Shown here: positions 13,570 to 26,700 of the stretch, one piece after another
Layout: each line of letters opens with the position of its first letter
Position numbering within the stretch: position 1 is the first letter of the stretch
Assembly: GCA_013399895.1 (NCBI GenBank)
Contig: VXBA01001197.1
Span: 372,001 to 436,000 of the forward strand
DNA from: Serilophus lunatus
Lineage: Eukaryota; Chordata; Aves; Passeriformes; Eurylaimidae
Reading direction: 5' to 3'
DNA length: 64,000 bases
Notes under the pieces: model-generated
Seen by the model: only the letters and a program-made list of their open reading frames with translations
Databases searched by the model: none
What the model was told of the DNA's origin: nothing
Position numbers and translations under genes: made by a program

Positions 13570-15101
13570 GGTTTTGTTAAATAAGTGACCTCCTCCTTCA
13601 GTCTCTGAACTACTACATAATTCACCTGCACAACAGATTTTATATCATTTTAGGAGCTTATTTGGAAAACAACACTGAATACTCCATACTGATACGTAGA
13701 AGACAAGTTCCTCCTGCAACTTAGTCAGAAGGCTGTTATTTTTTTTCTTCTTTTTCATGATTACTACTGTGGCTAAAAACATGAGACAATAAGGGATAGC
13801 TCTCAGAAATGGCACAAATTTTTATAAATTACATTTTCTGTCAGGAATCAACTAGATAAAACATCACTAAGAATGGCTTCATCACAGTAAAGTGAGATTT
13901 GCTTTTACATTAAAAGGCAATGTTAAAATGCACATTCAAAAACGTGATAAACCAGGTAAGATTAGGTAAATATGACAAGTTGTAATCATTTTAGAGTTTA
14001 GACAATATAGAAATCTATGCTTGACTGTCTTTGATATAATCAGTCTACATCATTTCAATAAACCATTAATATAAAAACATCCTAGAAAAGAATCGGGTTT
14101 CCAGGGTGGTATTATGGTATTTCTGATTTTTGCTTTGCTGACACTGAACCAGGCTACATCCTACTGTCTAGGCTTTATGATCCATTACCAAATTCCTCTT
14201 TGAAAGTAAAAAACCCCAACAAACCAAACCACAAAACCCTACAAACAACAAAAAAATCCCATTGCTTTTTATAGACAAGTTTGCTGATACGAGGTTTTGT
14301 TCAGTGCTCACAAATTTGTTCAGAAAATTATGACTTGATTTTAAAAGTTCTCCTGCTAAAGAGATGCTAAAAAAATATATTCTTTTTTTTCCTACTGTAT
14401 TCTACCTCTCCTGATTCAGGTGGGCTGGAGAACACAGTAATTGGAAAAGAAATCTGGTAAAAAATGAGAACAAGAGAAGGTCCACCCCCACTCCTGCTGA
14501 AGTCAGTAGAAAAAATTCTGTCAGCTTCTGCAATCCCAGTATCCAGATACTGATAAAGCAGCTCAAGATTTCAAAAAATAGTCAAAATCTTCCTTGGGCT
14601 GAATGTAAACCACTGTATTAAAACATGATTCTACTGTGCCTGCTCTCCATTTTGCACTCTGGTGCATGCCCACATGTTCACATACTTGCTCTGACTTCAG
14701 TTGTAAACAACAAGAATCTGATTTTTAAAAAACCCACAACAAAACCATCCTTCAGTATTGCTTGCTGAAAGATGGCAGAAACAGAAACATTGCAGGATTA
14801 TCCTTAAACAGTGGATGAGTGGATGGTGGATGTTATCTTGACCACAGATATGCATTTATACAGATATGTACATACATACAGATACACAATCTCTATATAC
14901 ACATTATAAATATAATAATAAAATATTGTAAAAATATTAATTTTGCTCAAATACCTGATTACATTGGACTAATCTTATGCTGCACTTATGTGACCAGTTG
15001 ATATGATGGCCTTGTTAGAAGCCCTAAAATCTACAATAGCTGCAATTATTAAAAACAAAGAGTCTCTGTTTCTGAGAGTCACCTCATGCCATGCCAAGAA
15101 G
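13570..15101 (-). other. Probable SYNE2 3' untranslated region
   Basis: This is the sequence between the TAA stop and the first polyadenylation motifs. It is AT-rich, with short alternating TATG/CATA stretches near 14.86-14.90 kb and an A/C-rich low-complexity block at 14205-14262. I see no open frame that looks coding. The length and the 3' border are inferred. Confidence 0.35.
14205..14262 (-). repeat. A/C-rich low-complexity block
   Basis: AACCCC, AACAAACC and AAACCACAAAACCC units followed by an A run. This is the reverse-complement type of the G/T-rich blocks seen elsewhere in the window. It lies within the presumed 3' UTR. Confidence 0.65.
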
Positions 15102-15299
15102 TTAGGTTGGGGGTGGGCCCTCGTATCTCAGCATCAACTTGAAGGACCGAGCAAAGTTGTTGGTCAGTGTGCAGCTGTGGGTCTCTTCTGCCAGGGGCAG
15201 GAGGAAGGCCAGGAGCAGGAGGAGCAAGAGGAGTAGTTGCAACGGCACTGCTGCCCAGCACACTCGATGCAGGTATGAGCACACACCTCCAGAGCGCTT
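15102..15299 (-). CDS. SYNE2: SYNE2 exon E16: KASH domain and stop (last coding exon)
   Basis: This exon encodes residues 885-949 of the joined frame. The acceptor is TTTCAG before AAG CGC, phase 0, and the stop is TAA at 15102-15104. A short basic/aromatic juxtamembrane segment is followed by a transmembrane helix (AAVPLQ, nine leucines, AFLLPL). The luminal KASH tail contains the cysteine in HSCTLTNNF that, in this family, forms a disulfide with SUN. It continues NNFARSF and ends LRYEGPPPT. The terminal PPPT, with a free carboxylate, is the SUN-pocket ligand. This places the protein in the outer nuclear membrane. The ending identifies nesprin-2 rather than nesprin-1. The leucine run lies in a pure CT-rich stretch. 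I cannot exclude a small extra coding exon between this exon and E15, although the phases fit a direct join. Confidence 0.95.
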   Translation of the reverse strand, partial: KRSGGVCSYLHRVCWAAVPLQLLLLLLLLLAFLLPLAEETHSCTLTNNFARSFKLMLRYEGPPPT

Positions 15300-18200
15300 C
15301 TGAAATACACAAACCAAAGAGCAACTCAGAAAAATAAAGTACTGGGGACATCCATTTTAAATACGTCAAACTAACAGGTCGAGGGTCAAAACAACCCTGG
15401 GTGTCCTTGCCCTAGGATCTGGTCTGCGTGCTTGGTGCACTGAAGTTTACTGAGGCTGGTAGTAAATGATATCTTTTAGGAGAATATTTCACCATGACAA
15501 ACTGTGGTCTTCTAGAAGGAAAACAATGTTGACCTCCCATAAAAAAGCAATTACATCCAAGCCCATTTTCCAGTTACAAAGTGGTGGTTACAAATGCTCA
15601 TGCCCAAGCTGCTGACTGGTTCCTTCCTAGACAGCACACAGCCCAAAAGGTCTGCTTTATTTATTCTCCAGTCATTGAAATAAGAGTGCTGATGCCTGGA
15701 AGAGAGAAGCCAGCCTTCTGCTCTCAGTCAGCAGGAAGGAGCTTCATTGGCAGCTCACCCAGCTCCTAGTCATCTCCGCAGCTGCAACATGTTTTGGATC
15801 CTGGCTTTGGAATCTATGAAGCTGGAGGTCAGAAAAAAGGCCTTGCAGTGCAGGCTGCCTTAGTACCTCTTATACCTTACCAGGACCATCTTAAAATTTT
15901 ATATGATGCAAAAGACTGAGAAAAACACAACACTGACAGTGAAGAAGACATTAAAAGACACATCTATTGTCCCCTACAGAAGGGACACAAAGAAGTCCTG
16001 TTACACTCCTCTCTATACTGGTGCAAATCTAGAGTAGCTCAATTAATCTTGTGAATTTAATCTGGATTGGCATGACCAGGAGAGAACATATTTGGGACTA
16101 AATAATTCAGAAAAATTTAATTAAAAATTTAATTAAGAAGAGAGTTTTTCACTCCTGACAATGAGTGGAACTACATGAGTTCTCCTGCGCCCCCTTCCCC
16201 TGAAAAAAAAAAAAAGAGGTCTAGTCAACTATCTGTAGGAGAATCATGAAGACGAGGGTTCAGTAGCCCATTCATTTCATCAAACAAGGAATTAAACTCT
16301 CACCATAAATGCAGCCCTTAATGCAGTTACAACATTAAGTACTAGCCTAGATCACAAATATCAGCACTGAAGTGGGACCCATGTTTTCCAGAAAAGGAAG
16401 TGAATTTATTGTGTCCAAGACACAGGCAATGTCAGTGCTGCAGGGAAATTAGGGCTTCTGGCCCCTATGGGATGTAATGCCTTTGTCCCACTACAGCACC
16501 ACCATGTATAGTCCATGGGAAACATAAGAGAAGATAAGGAGGAGATTGAAGGTAGAAGAAAGTAATCATGGTTTTTGATATTTTTAACAATCTCTTCTAC
16601 TGCTTTGTAAATTACTCAATCCCTTCTAGCTCCATCTAAATGCTTACAGAATTAATTATGAAGGCAAATATATAGCTGCAATTACACGTCATGAGACAGT
16701 TGCGCTGTAAAATCCTTCTGTTGTAGTTGTTTTGCTTCCATTATATTGAATGGCTGATGAGATCTAATTATTGTGTCAGGCAGATGTAGAGGCAGCAGAG
16801 AAACAGCTGCTTGTCTCTAACATTTCTGGCCTGCAGTATCTAGGTTGTAATTTGCTCACTGAGGCCAGTGAAAACTCAGATCCCTGGACACTGGAATTGT
16901 CTGGGTGAAGTGTACATGCCAGGGTGTAAGTGGGACTGATTTTGAGCAGCATTAGGCAAGTTCCCTGGGTACAGCGATCATTTACCCACAGAATCAAAGC
17001 TTCAGCAACCTGTCTTGCAGGAGCCATCTGCTCTACTGTGACCTGCTCTCGAAGTACCAGGGCATAAGTAGTTGAGCTAATGAGACTTTCCATTCTCTAG
17101 GCCTGAAGTTCAGACCTGATATCCTTCATCTCCCTTGGATTTCATCAGTCTTTGGGTTGAACAAAACCTGCAGGGCTTCTTCGATTACAGTCAGTGCAGC
17201 TACAACTCCTGGTGTGACCTGTCTGGGCTTGTCTCCATAATAACATGAAACAGCCACTCCTTGGTGCAATCAGTGTAAACCAGTGGACTGTTATTGGCAG
17301 CTGTGTCTTCACTGACCATTTCTGATTTTCAGTTTTTAATTGCATCCATAATATACAGCAATATAACAAATACATTTATTATTGTTCCCTATCTATGAAA
17401 AAAAAAGTCCCTTTCCAGGTTCCAGAAGCTATAAACAAATTTGTACGAATTATCAGGTGTAGGTCTGTTGGTGGAAGATCAGATTCAAGTTACTTCTGCC
17501 TTGGGACAATTCAAACCATGCTCTTTGTTCTACCACTAAGACACAGTAAGTCTTAATGCTGATGCTGAAAAAGAGTAGGATCCTGTGACTGACTGTTCAA
17601 TAGTTCATTATGGCTGGAAGTCTCAGAAATGTTCTCATAAAGTGGGAATTAGAAGTCCACCTCTCACTGACACAGTTTTAAGGGCTGCCAGTCTCTTAGA
17701 AGCATCTAAAAATTGTGTTTAGTGCTGTCAATCCTTTAGCATTGGTTTTGAAAGCCACTTTAATCTGAAACTATTATTTAATTGCCAGACCAGCTCCAAC
17801 ACCTCTCTTCTGAGTTATCTCTTTCTGCCTATGAACTGGTGGGAAATGTGGGCTTTTCCAGTTGTGCTTTGTCCCTCTTCCTGCCACAGCTCCGGAAGAA
17901 AATGTCTTATGGTCACTTAGGTCTGTCTCGGGCTTTCTATGATGACTACGGTGCCAGCTAGCCACTAATGTTTTTCCTACCCCAATTTATTTACCAATCC
18001 AGCATTTGATTCAGAGCAGGTCACTGACTCTGCCTTCATTTCTATAGCAAAGACTATTAATGCAACTCTAAGAAAGGAGATGATATTGAAAAGTTATTTA
18101 TGTGCCTTGCTTTTAGATATACTGAAAGGAGCTGTAAAATAGTATTGCTTTTCACAGCTCATCCTCCAGAAGGAATTAATGTGAAATAGCTTTATTAAAA

Positions 18201-20429
18201 AGCTATCATTTGCTCTCCTTGGAGCTTTCTGCATTGAAACAAACTCAGGCTAATGGTAGCAGATCCTAGAATTAGGAAAACCTGTGGAGGGACATTTACC
18301 TTGGGGCAGAACTTCAGAGAAGGAGAAATATTTTGTCTTAATCTGCTGCTTCTCTCCCACCTGCTTGCTGGGTTTATAGGCATTTGTGTTTGATGAACTT
18401 TTGTCTTTCGTGCCCAGCTCCTCTGTTTTGTTTGATCACATAGCAAGGTCAGAAGCTTGTATTTCTGACTCCATTTGTTGTCATGGGAATGACTCAGTTA
18501 TCACAACCATGGTATTATAATGTCTCTGCAGGACTGAAAATGAGGCACATAGGAGCTGTGATGGTTTGGTGCTTTCAGCAAATTTGCAATGATAAACCCT
18601 TAATACATGAGGGCCCCAACCTACACACACTGAAATCCATAGGAGATTTGTCATTAACTTCAGTATCTGCAGCTGGATTATGCACAGGAACAACTAAATA
18701 AAGTCAAGATTGGGAACTACTTGTCCATGGAATTCATCACATACCTTACAAATGGGTTCATTACTTATACGCCCAGATTGCTTGTCACATAAAACCTACA
18801 TTAGTTCTGTTACTTTGTGCTTGCTGGAACAACTACTGTGGTAGCACTACAAGAAGTATTAAAGGATATGAATTTTGAAGGAAACGGGGTAGCTGAGGAA
18901 AGATGATATAGTTGGAAAAAGCAGGGCAGATTTTGGGCACTGACTCCTTCTCTGAGTGTGAAAAAAGAAGTACTTCAGTTTTACTTAGTCAAGATGATTT
19001 TTTTAGATCTGTGACACAAAAGAGATGCTTTCAGGCTGAGACTATGGCACCAACAGGAAATTCAGGAGGCCAAGGTTCAAACTGTTGCTCTCCTGGGCTC
19101 AAAGTGATCAGGGTCCTGGAATCAGGACCACTCTCTCAACCCTTTAGCATATCATTCTGGATTAGAAAAGGCCAGTTTAACACAGTTCCACCTTTGCAAG
19201 AGACAGTTTGAATCTTTCATTCCACATGAGATCAAAGGTTGCAATCATAACCCTTGTTACACAGTGGAATTTCCCTTTCCCACTCACTCCAGCTACTGGC
19301 ATCAGTACAGTTACTACCCAGCACCCACAGTGCCTGCAGAGCATGTGTCAGATCTAGGCTTCACAAAATATTCTGAAATCAAATCTCCCTCTGAGAAAAA
19401 CTGGCAAAGCTCCAGCGAAGTCAACAGAACTTTAATTTCCACCATCTTAGAATAACAGCTGGAATACCTGGGTCTTGAGCCAAAGTGTCAGAGGCATTTT
19501 TGAAACACACATGGAAAAGGAATAGGTTGGCATTTAAAAAGAAAATATACTTTTAAAGTTCACCATCAAGAAAAATATGTCCTCCCTTTTCTCTCTCAGA
19601 ATTCCAGGACAAGGAAGGACTGTCAAGGGATGGATGGCTGTGTTTTGTGTAATGCTAAATGCATGCTTGTTACCAAATGAACTGTACTGGCTGTGAACAT
19701 TTACATTTGTACTTGATTCACATTGGAACATTTGAATGACAAGCATTGGTTTAGATCTGGGGAGTCCTCAGAACTTAAATCTGTTTGCAGTTAATAACTC
19801 CTTACCAAACGCACCGTGAAAAATCACTTGGATGGGAAAGAGCAGAAAAGCACTTTAGGACTCGCAACACAATATTCCTGTGTAAGCTGCTGAAGTGTTT
19901 TACTAAAAATCAGTGCTCTCCTTGGTTTGCTATTGACCATGTTCCAGGATATAAGAAAACACACAGTTAATCTAGCTATTTCAGGGAGCAGAGCAATATA
20001 GTGTCTTATACCAAGCTCATTAGTGGGGTTTTGCTGCTGCTTGTATGTCACCAGCATGCCTGACAAAAATCATACCTGCACCACTGAATCAGTGATCCAG
20101 CAGAGAAAAAAAATATTTAGTCTGGATTTATTCCTCTGACCTCAGAGGATTTCCTGAGAAATGCACTGCTGCCTGAAAACTCCAGTTTTCCCCAGGGACA
20201 GAGACCAATGCCTTAGTATCCTACAGACACTACACACAGACAACAACAGCCATTCCACTTCATGCCAGTGCTGTACCCAGCCGAAGTAGTCGGCACAGAT
20301 GCATAGGTATTAAGTCAAGCTTAAAAAATTTCTCTTTTATATTCTCAGCATTCAGCTACTTTTAGTTCAGACACTTTTCTGAGTCTGATGCAGCTTGTTC
20401 ATCTATTTAATACTCAGGGAATTTTTCTT

Positions 20430-20645
20430 CTAGATACTTGTTCAATTTCCCCTTGAACCTACACAAACTATATAAAGTCCTCAATATTCTTTATTAAGGG
20501 GTTCCACAAGTCAACCAACCGGCATGAAGAACACATTCCTCATGTTATCTTTGAATCTGGCTCCTAGTTCTTTCTTCTGGAGGAGATGGAGTCAACTCCC
20601 ATCAACACTTTCTGCACCATTCATTATGATGTGAAACCCTGAGTT
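20430..20645 (-). mobile_element. Degenerate old CR1-type LINE 3' fragment
   Basis: The plus-strand text follows the reverse complement of an old CR1 family in order: CAATTTCCCCTTGAACCT, a GGTTCCACAAGTCAAC block, GCATGAAGAACACATTCCT, GGCTCCTAGTTCTTTCTTC, then a tract ending near GATGTGAAACCCTG. Divergence is high. Both borders are approximate, and the identification is from pattern memory only. Confidence 0.5.
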
Positions 20646-22070
20646 AAAAGCTTAGGCAGGATGAATCCAGGCCTACCTCCACAGCTGGGAAGATCACAAC
20701 ATCTTGGGCTTAAACTATAGCAATAGGGACAGAGGAAGTGCTTCTTAACAGGAAGAATAGATAGGCCTGGGAAAGGATCACCTACATAGGTATGGATTCT
20801 ACCATCTCATTATTACCCGAGAATGAATAGAGCTGCCAGGAAGGCTGAAACAACAGCTTGCCATATGTTCCTTTCATCCCGAAAAGGAGTATGCTATCAT
20901 CAAGCACCACCACTTGGTTTGGAGAAGCAGTTGCCTTATCAGTGGTGCTTTGCTTCCAAGAGGCCCTGTGCTTCTGCTACTTGAGATCCCAGTGGATACT
21001 TATTCAGTTGTCATTAACAGAAGCAGGTTATTGACAAAAAGAAGAGATCAGTTCCAGGGAGATCACACACTACTTTCTCAAAAAAAATCCCAGATTGAGT
21101 TTTTACCTCAGTGTGATATTTAGAGCTGAGCTAGGCTTTACATCAGTTCTCAGCTCAAAGCCATGAGCGTCCCTCCCTAAGATAAACATATTGCAAATAG
21201 CTGGTCTTTTCAAGAGGGAAATAATTTGAGGGAGTTGGACACTACTGTCGCTGTATCATGGAACTCAGCATTCACCATGCTCTTGAACAAAGCGTAATCT
21301 CATAAAGCACAACAGGAAGTAAGGGGTGGATATTGTTGATCAGAAGTTAAGTGGCTTCTGCAAAAAAACAGTGAGCCACTGGGTTCATAACTGTATTTTC
21401 CTAAATGCAAACACTGCCCAGGTTCGGCATCATTAGTGAGGAATGAGTAAGAAGGGCTGGGGCCCCCCTGAGTCCTGTGCTTATTCTCCATCTCATCAAG
21501 AGCTACCAGAATGAATGCGCTGAAGGGATGTTAACTGTGGTCAAACAAGCAATTTTAGCTCTGACATTTTCTATCTTCAGATTGCTTGACTTTGCAAGCT
21601 GAACATTCCTTTCAATTCTGAAGAGCATAAGTGTACATATGTAAATAAGTAGGTATACAGGCAAATTAAAGACTTCGTTTTCTTCTTACGAAAAATACTG
21701 GAGTCCTTCAACATGGCTGGGTGACAAGCTAGAACCTTTGATGGAGGCTTCATTTAAAAGAAACAGAAAACAAGGAATAGCCAGCAGTTTGTATCTGAGG
21801 TTTCAGCAGTCATATATGACAGATATTTCAAAATTTCTGCTGCAAAGTCACTTAGGACCAAGTACTATGCCATATGCTACTGTGTCACAAACAGATTTAT
21901 AAAGTTTTATCTTCTGTGTGCATATACAACATGACATGTTTTTAGGAGAACTATGTCACAGGACAAGAGCTATAGCCTGATCAGTTAAAGCACTTGATTT
22001 CTATAATTCCCCAGACCTAAACAAGCAGAAAAAGTCCCTGTTTTGGTCTCATCTTCAGCACATAAGCAGT

Positions 22071-22430
22071 TGTTGAGGCTTAACCCCAGCCGGCAACTAA
22101 ATAACATAAAGCCACTTACTCTGCCCCCTTTCCCTCACTCAGAGAGAAGAGGATGAGAACTGGGAAAAAAGATATAACCTGTGAGTTGGGATAAGAACAG
22201 TTTAATAATCTAAATAAAATAATAATTAGAAACATTATTGTATAATATAATTTTAATGAAAAGAGAGACAACAAAGAGAGGGACAAAAAAGCCAACAAGA
22301 AAGACAAGTGATGCTTCCCACCTCCAAGCAGTGACTGACTCCTCCAAGGCAACTTCTATGGTATGGAATATCCCTTATGGCATGGAATACCCCTTTGCAA
22401 TATCCCTATTTGCAAAAGGTTCAGAACAGG
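22071..22430 (-). mobile_element. Avian endogenous-retrovirus LTR fragment, minus orientation
   Basis: It begins TGTTGAGGCTTAACCCCAGC, the reverse complement of the conserved 3' end of a common avian ERV LTR. The characteristic CAACTAAATAACATAAAGCC, GAGAACTGGGAAAAAAGATA and AGTTTAATAATCTAAATAAA segments follow. The opposite end contains a doubled GGTATGGAATATCCC-type element and stops without the expected remaining U3 part. It is a truncated LTR with no associated viral genes. Confidence 0.75.
22357..22394. repeat. 19-bp tandem duplication inside the LTR
   Basis: Two adjacent copies, TATGGTATGGAATATCCCT and TATGGCATGGAATACCCCT, with two mismatches. Confidence 0.8.
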
Positions 22431-22451
22431 GTAAGAGGTTTTTAAACCAGT

Positions 22452-22960
22452 TGTACTAGTTTCAGCTGGGATAGAATTAAAAGGGCAACTTATATAGGAC
22501 TGTGTTCTGGGTTTGTGCTGAAAACAGTGTTTACAACACAGCCATGTTTTAGTTCTCACTGGGCAGTGTGTACACATGGCAAAGGCTTTTTCTGCCTCTC
22601 ACCTCACCCCACCAGAGAGTGGTCTGAGTGTTCACAAGGAGTTGGGAGGGGATGCAGCCTAAACAGCTGATCCCAACTGACCCAAGGGATATTCCAAACA
22701 ACAGGACCTTGTGATCAGCAGTAAAAATTAGGGAGGGAGTTTTACTAGGTCTGCCGTTACCTTGGCTGAGCATCGGTTTGCTGGTGATGAGCCATTGGGG
22801 CTTTTTTGTATCATTTGTTTTTCTAGATTTTTAGTTTGTTTCCTTCTCTTGCTTACTAAACTGCCTTTGTCTTGGTCTACAGATTTTCTCACTTTTACCT
22901 TTCCAGTTCTTCCCCATTCCACTACAGGGGTAGAATTGAGGGGCTGAGCTGCTCATTGAA
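22452..22960 (+). mobile_element. Avian endogenous-retrovirus LTR, plus orientation
   Basis: It starts TGTACTAGTTTCAGCTGGGA, the typical 5' end of this LTR family, and continues with TTTGTGCTGAAAACAGTGTT and CAAGGAGTTGGGAGGGGAT. CCAAGGGATATTCCAAACA is also present, as is the 3' part CTTTACCTTTCCAGTTCTTC before a C-rich end. The last 40 or so bases of the family consensus are missing or diverged. No gag, pol or env reading frames accompany it. It lies head to head with the minus-oriented LTR fragment 21 bases away. Confidence 0.82.
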
Positions 22961-23049
22961 TTTAATGAAATTAAAATAAAAGCACAGGAATAGTTCACCA
23001 GTTTTTAACATACTCAAAAGCAATACAATTTGTCCCAATAACTATATGA

Positions 23050-23735
23050 GAGAATCACATGGAATATGCTCAGTTTGAAGGGGTCCACAAAGATCACCCA
23101 GTCCAACTCCTGGTCCTGCACAGGACCATTCCCAAGAGTCACACCATGTGCCCAAGAATATTGTCCAAATGCTTCTTGAACTCTGTCAGGCTTTGTGCTG
23201 TGACTACTTCCCTGGGGAGCCTGTTCCAGTGCCCTACCACCCTCTGGGTGAAGAACCTCTTTTTAATATCCAACCTAAGCCTACCCTGTTACAACTTCAG
23301 GCCATTCCCTCAGATCCTGTCACTCGTTACCACAGAGAAGAGACCAGTGCCTGCTCCTCCTTGTCCCCTCATCAGGACGGCTGTAACAGCAATGAGGTCT
23401 CCCCTCAGTCTCCTCTTCTCCAGGCTCAACAGACCAAGTGAGCTCAGCTGCTCCTCATATGGCTTCCCCTCAAGGCCCTTCAACATCTTCATTGCCCTCT
23501 TTTGGACACTCTGTAACAACTCAATATGGTTTTTACTTTGTGGTGCCCAAAACTGCCACAATATTCCAGGTGAGGTCACACCAGAGCAGATGGAGATGGA
23601 ACTGGAGATGCTTTGCCTGATGTCCCCCAGGACACAGTTGGCCCTCCTGGCTGCCAGAGCACCGCTGACTCATATTCAGCTTGCTGTCAACCAGGACTCC
23701 AGGTCCCTTTCCACAGCACTGCTATGTTTTATTTA
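23050..23735 (-). mobile_element. CR1 LINE 3' end, minus orientation, with RT C-terminal relic
   Basis: The plus strand reads as the reverse complement of CR1. It has GGGTCCACAAAGATCACCCA at the tail, then GTCCAACTCCTGG, TCCCTGGGGAGCCTGTTCCA, CTGGGTGAAGAACC, and GGTCTCCCCTCAGTCTCCTC. On the minus strand, 23310-23579 is still open and gives the end of the CR1 reverse-transcriptase ORF, with QFWAPQSKNHIELLQSVQKR and SLEKRRLRGDLIAV. The copy is 5'-truncated. The 23720-23735 border is approximate. Confidence 0.93.
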
Positions 23736-26700
23736 AGAACAATGCTGTCCTACTTTTAGAAGGAGAGTTAGCAGCTAGTAGCTGGATGACATTTTAGTAT
23801 CTGAAATTTAGTAGGAAAATTCAATGTTCAACAATTATTCAGGAAGGCAGAGAAGTAAAAAAACCACAATTTCCAACTTCCACTCCTCATTGCAAGTTGA
23901 AATAAACTAATTAAAATTATCATAGAAAGAATTAAAATGAAAAAAAGGAAAAATGCTCCAAAATTTCTACAAATTACTGACATCCAAAACTGGTTTATCA
24001 TGTCAACAATGTATGCTTCCAGCTGCTTTACCAGTGACTTCTCTCAAGTCAAGATCAAACCTTTCTTAAATTTCAGCAGGCACTGTACATAATTTGAACA
24101 TTGTTTGCATTTTATTTAAATAAAATTCAAAAATATGATGGCTTACTAGTAGGTATACAATTTGATGTAATTATTAGAAGAGGGTTTTTTTACCATGCTT
24201 TTTACACCAGTGTTTAAAACATTTTTCAGGTACATACTGAACATTCATTGCATTCTGCTATTGCTCAACAAATCTCTCATTACCTTTCAGTGAGGAGGTA
24301 AAGTTATATGTGCGAAGAAAATCAGTCTTAGCTATCTCCTTCGTGAAAATCTGCAAATACTTCACTACATGGCAGGCAAATAAAAGACACACCTCCTCAA
24401 GTAAAGCAGAGACCACCAACCACTAGCCTAGCTAATACCACATGAACATGAAAAGAAAGTAAGAACCAGATGTCTTCACCACCTTGCACCAGCACTACTG
24501 TAGAGAGAGAGCATCGACGAGGCACAGACATGGCAGGGCCAGACAAACAACAAGGAGCCCCTGATTTCTAACACTTGGGAATACTGTACTGTAAATTGGT
24601 AAGCAACTGAAACCTATAGAAATAAGAGCAGACAGGCAGGGAGTCTCACAGGTGCAGTAACATAAAGGGAAGCTTGTGAGCCTGCTGGAAAAGAAAGAGG
24701 TTGCTGCTGCCTGGCTCAGCAGACTTAGTGTGTCAGAGTCAGGAAGAGACAGTCAGGATTTTCAGGGAATTTTTTTTGCACTAAGTTTTCTTTCTCAACA
24801 AACATCACTGTTGAGAGAAACTAAGTCTATTTGCTAATTTTTAATGCTAAGATGCCCTTCATCCTGTGTTTGTTAATTCCTAAAACAGGTAAGCACAGGC
24901 TTATAGGCACAGTGATGAAAAAAAAAAAGAGATATTATCTCTATCTATAAAAGAGCTTTTGAAAACTGAAGGACAGATACCTTTTAATAAGCCTTTTTCA
25001 TTTTAATAGGAATGTAATTGTACAGAAGATTTCAAGCAGCTAACGCCTAGCAGAGTTTCAGGAAAACAAATGGGCTACGCACTTCCAATAGAGGGGCACT
25101 ACTAACGCAGGCGCTAACACACAATGCTGTGCTTTTTTGTAGTGTGACTTCTGCCATGAGGTACTCTCGTCATATCTGCACTTGGGCAGAGCAGAGCACA
25201 TTACTGTTTTCTTCCTGGCAAGCTGTGGCAGCTCTTGCTTTGCACAGTTTCCTGAGTAACTGCATTAATTTGATTGACTCCAGATCAATGGTGTCTCTAA
25301 ATAAGATTAAATTACATGTTCCTTCTGTCTGTATGTTATAGGAGATTACTCTTAGCAGAATCTCAAAGGAAGCAATTAGCTGACCACTGATGTAATGAAT
25401 TCTAATTATTTTGTTTGTACAAACAATAAAGTCAGATCGTTTGTTTAGCAAGGAAGTGTAATTACTCTGAGCACTTGAGAAAATAAATCAAACAGTGCTA
25501 CCTAGACCTGTAAATAATGAGCCTTTGACTTCCTATTTATACTAAGAATGCTCGTGGAATATTTTCAGGTAGCTGGGAGCCAACCTTTGAAAGTAACATT
25601 TATCATAGTTATTATTGAACATTTGCTTGATTATGTTCCTGAGTGTGCTAGGTACCCTGCAGAAATATCCATCTACATTGCCCTGTCACTGGCACCTGCT
25701 AAAAATTCACTGCAGCCAGTGCAATTTCCTGCAACTGCTTTTTGTTAATCAACAAGAAATTGCTCACATCACAGTCATTAGCCTGTACTGCTCCTAAGGG
25801 CACCAGTGGCTAGGGGCATGCCCTCAGCAATGGATGAATGATCAGGAAAAAAGCACATTACTATACCTGAAGCAGGCTCTATTCTGCCTGACATTTGGCC
25901 ATGTAGGCTAGAATCGGAATAAAATCAGAAGGCAATGGAATGAGACTGGCTGCAGCTGTATCTTCTTCTCCAGACTGATCTGCTGCTGCAAACTATTCAC
26001 AGCTTGAACAGGAGAGGTAAACAGGGACACTGGGGACCTTGTGCTGCAAAAATCAGAGATCAATCCAAAAATACCTGAAATTCTGCCACTTCTGCTGATT
26101 TTATGTGGTTCAAAAGCATGACAGAGCTGACAAAATAGAGATAACCTGATCCTATTGCATGCATATTCATTGGATGTTGCAAGCACAGTGATGCAGCCCA
26201 CAAACATGTATACTTCCTGAAGATACTAACTCCAGAGATCAGCAGTTCTCTCAGGGTAGTCGGTTTCCTTCACCATGGATTTGAAAGGATATTCATGCAT
26301 ACAAAAATATTTTGCTTAAACTTTCTTCATTTCTAGCCAAATTTTAGGTGTTAAATCTGAATTTAAAATAAGATGCAAAGCCATGAATTCTGCAGCTGCC
26401 TTGTTTCTCTTTTTCTCCTAGCCCAAACAGTGATGAACCCAAAAGGAATCAACATGATATTCTGGCTGTTTTAAGTGGTGCTCCATAATCTTAAGGCAAC
26501 ACAGACTCACATCCTGATAAAACCCTTAGCCTGCTTGCAAAAAATAAAGAAACCTCTGCTTACGGTTTCTCATTGTAGTGACACTGTTTAAACACAGAAT
26601 GAAAGCTCTCTAGTCAGCAGAATCTCCCTTAAGTGAGCAGGGTGTAAGTTGCCACAACATCACTACAGGCTGAAGGGAAACTGCAAATCACTTGTTGATG

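Noticed and set aside
23059..23736. 225-codon plus open frame
   Set aside because: It lies entirely within the reverse complement of a CR1 element and is a shadow of repeat sequence.
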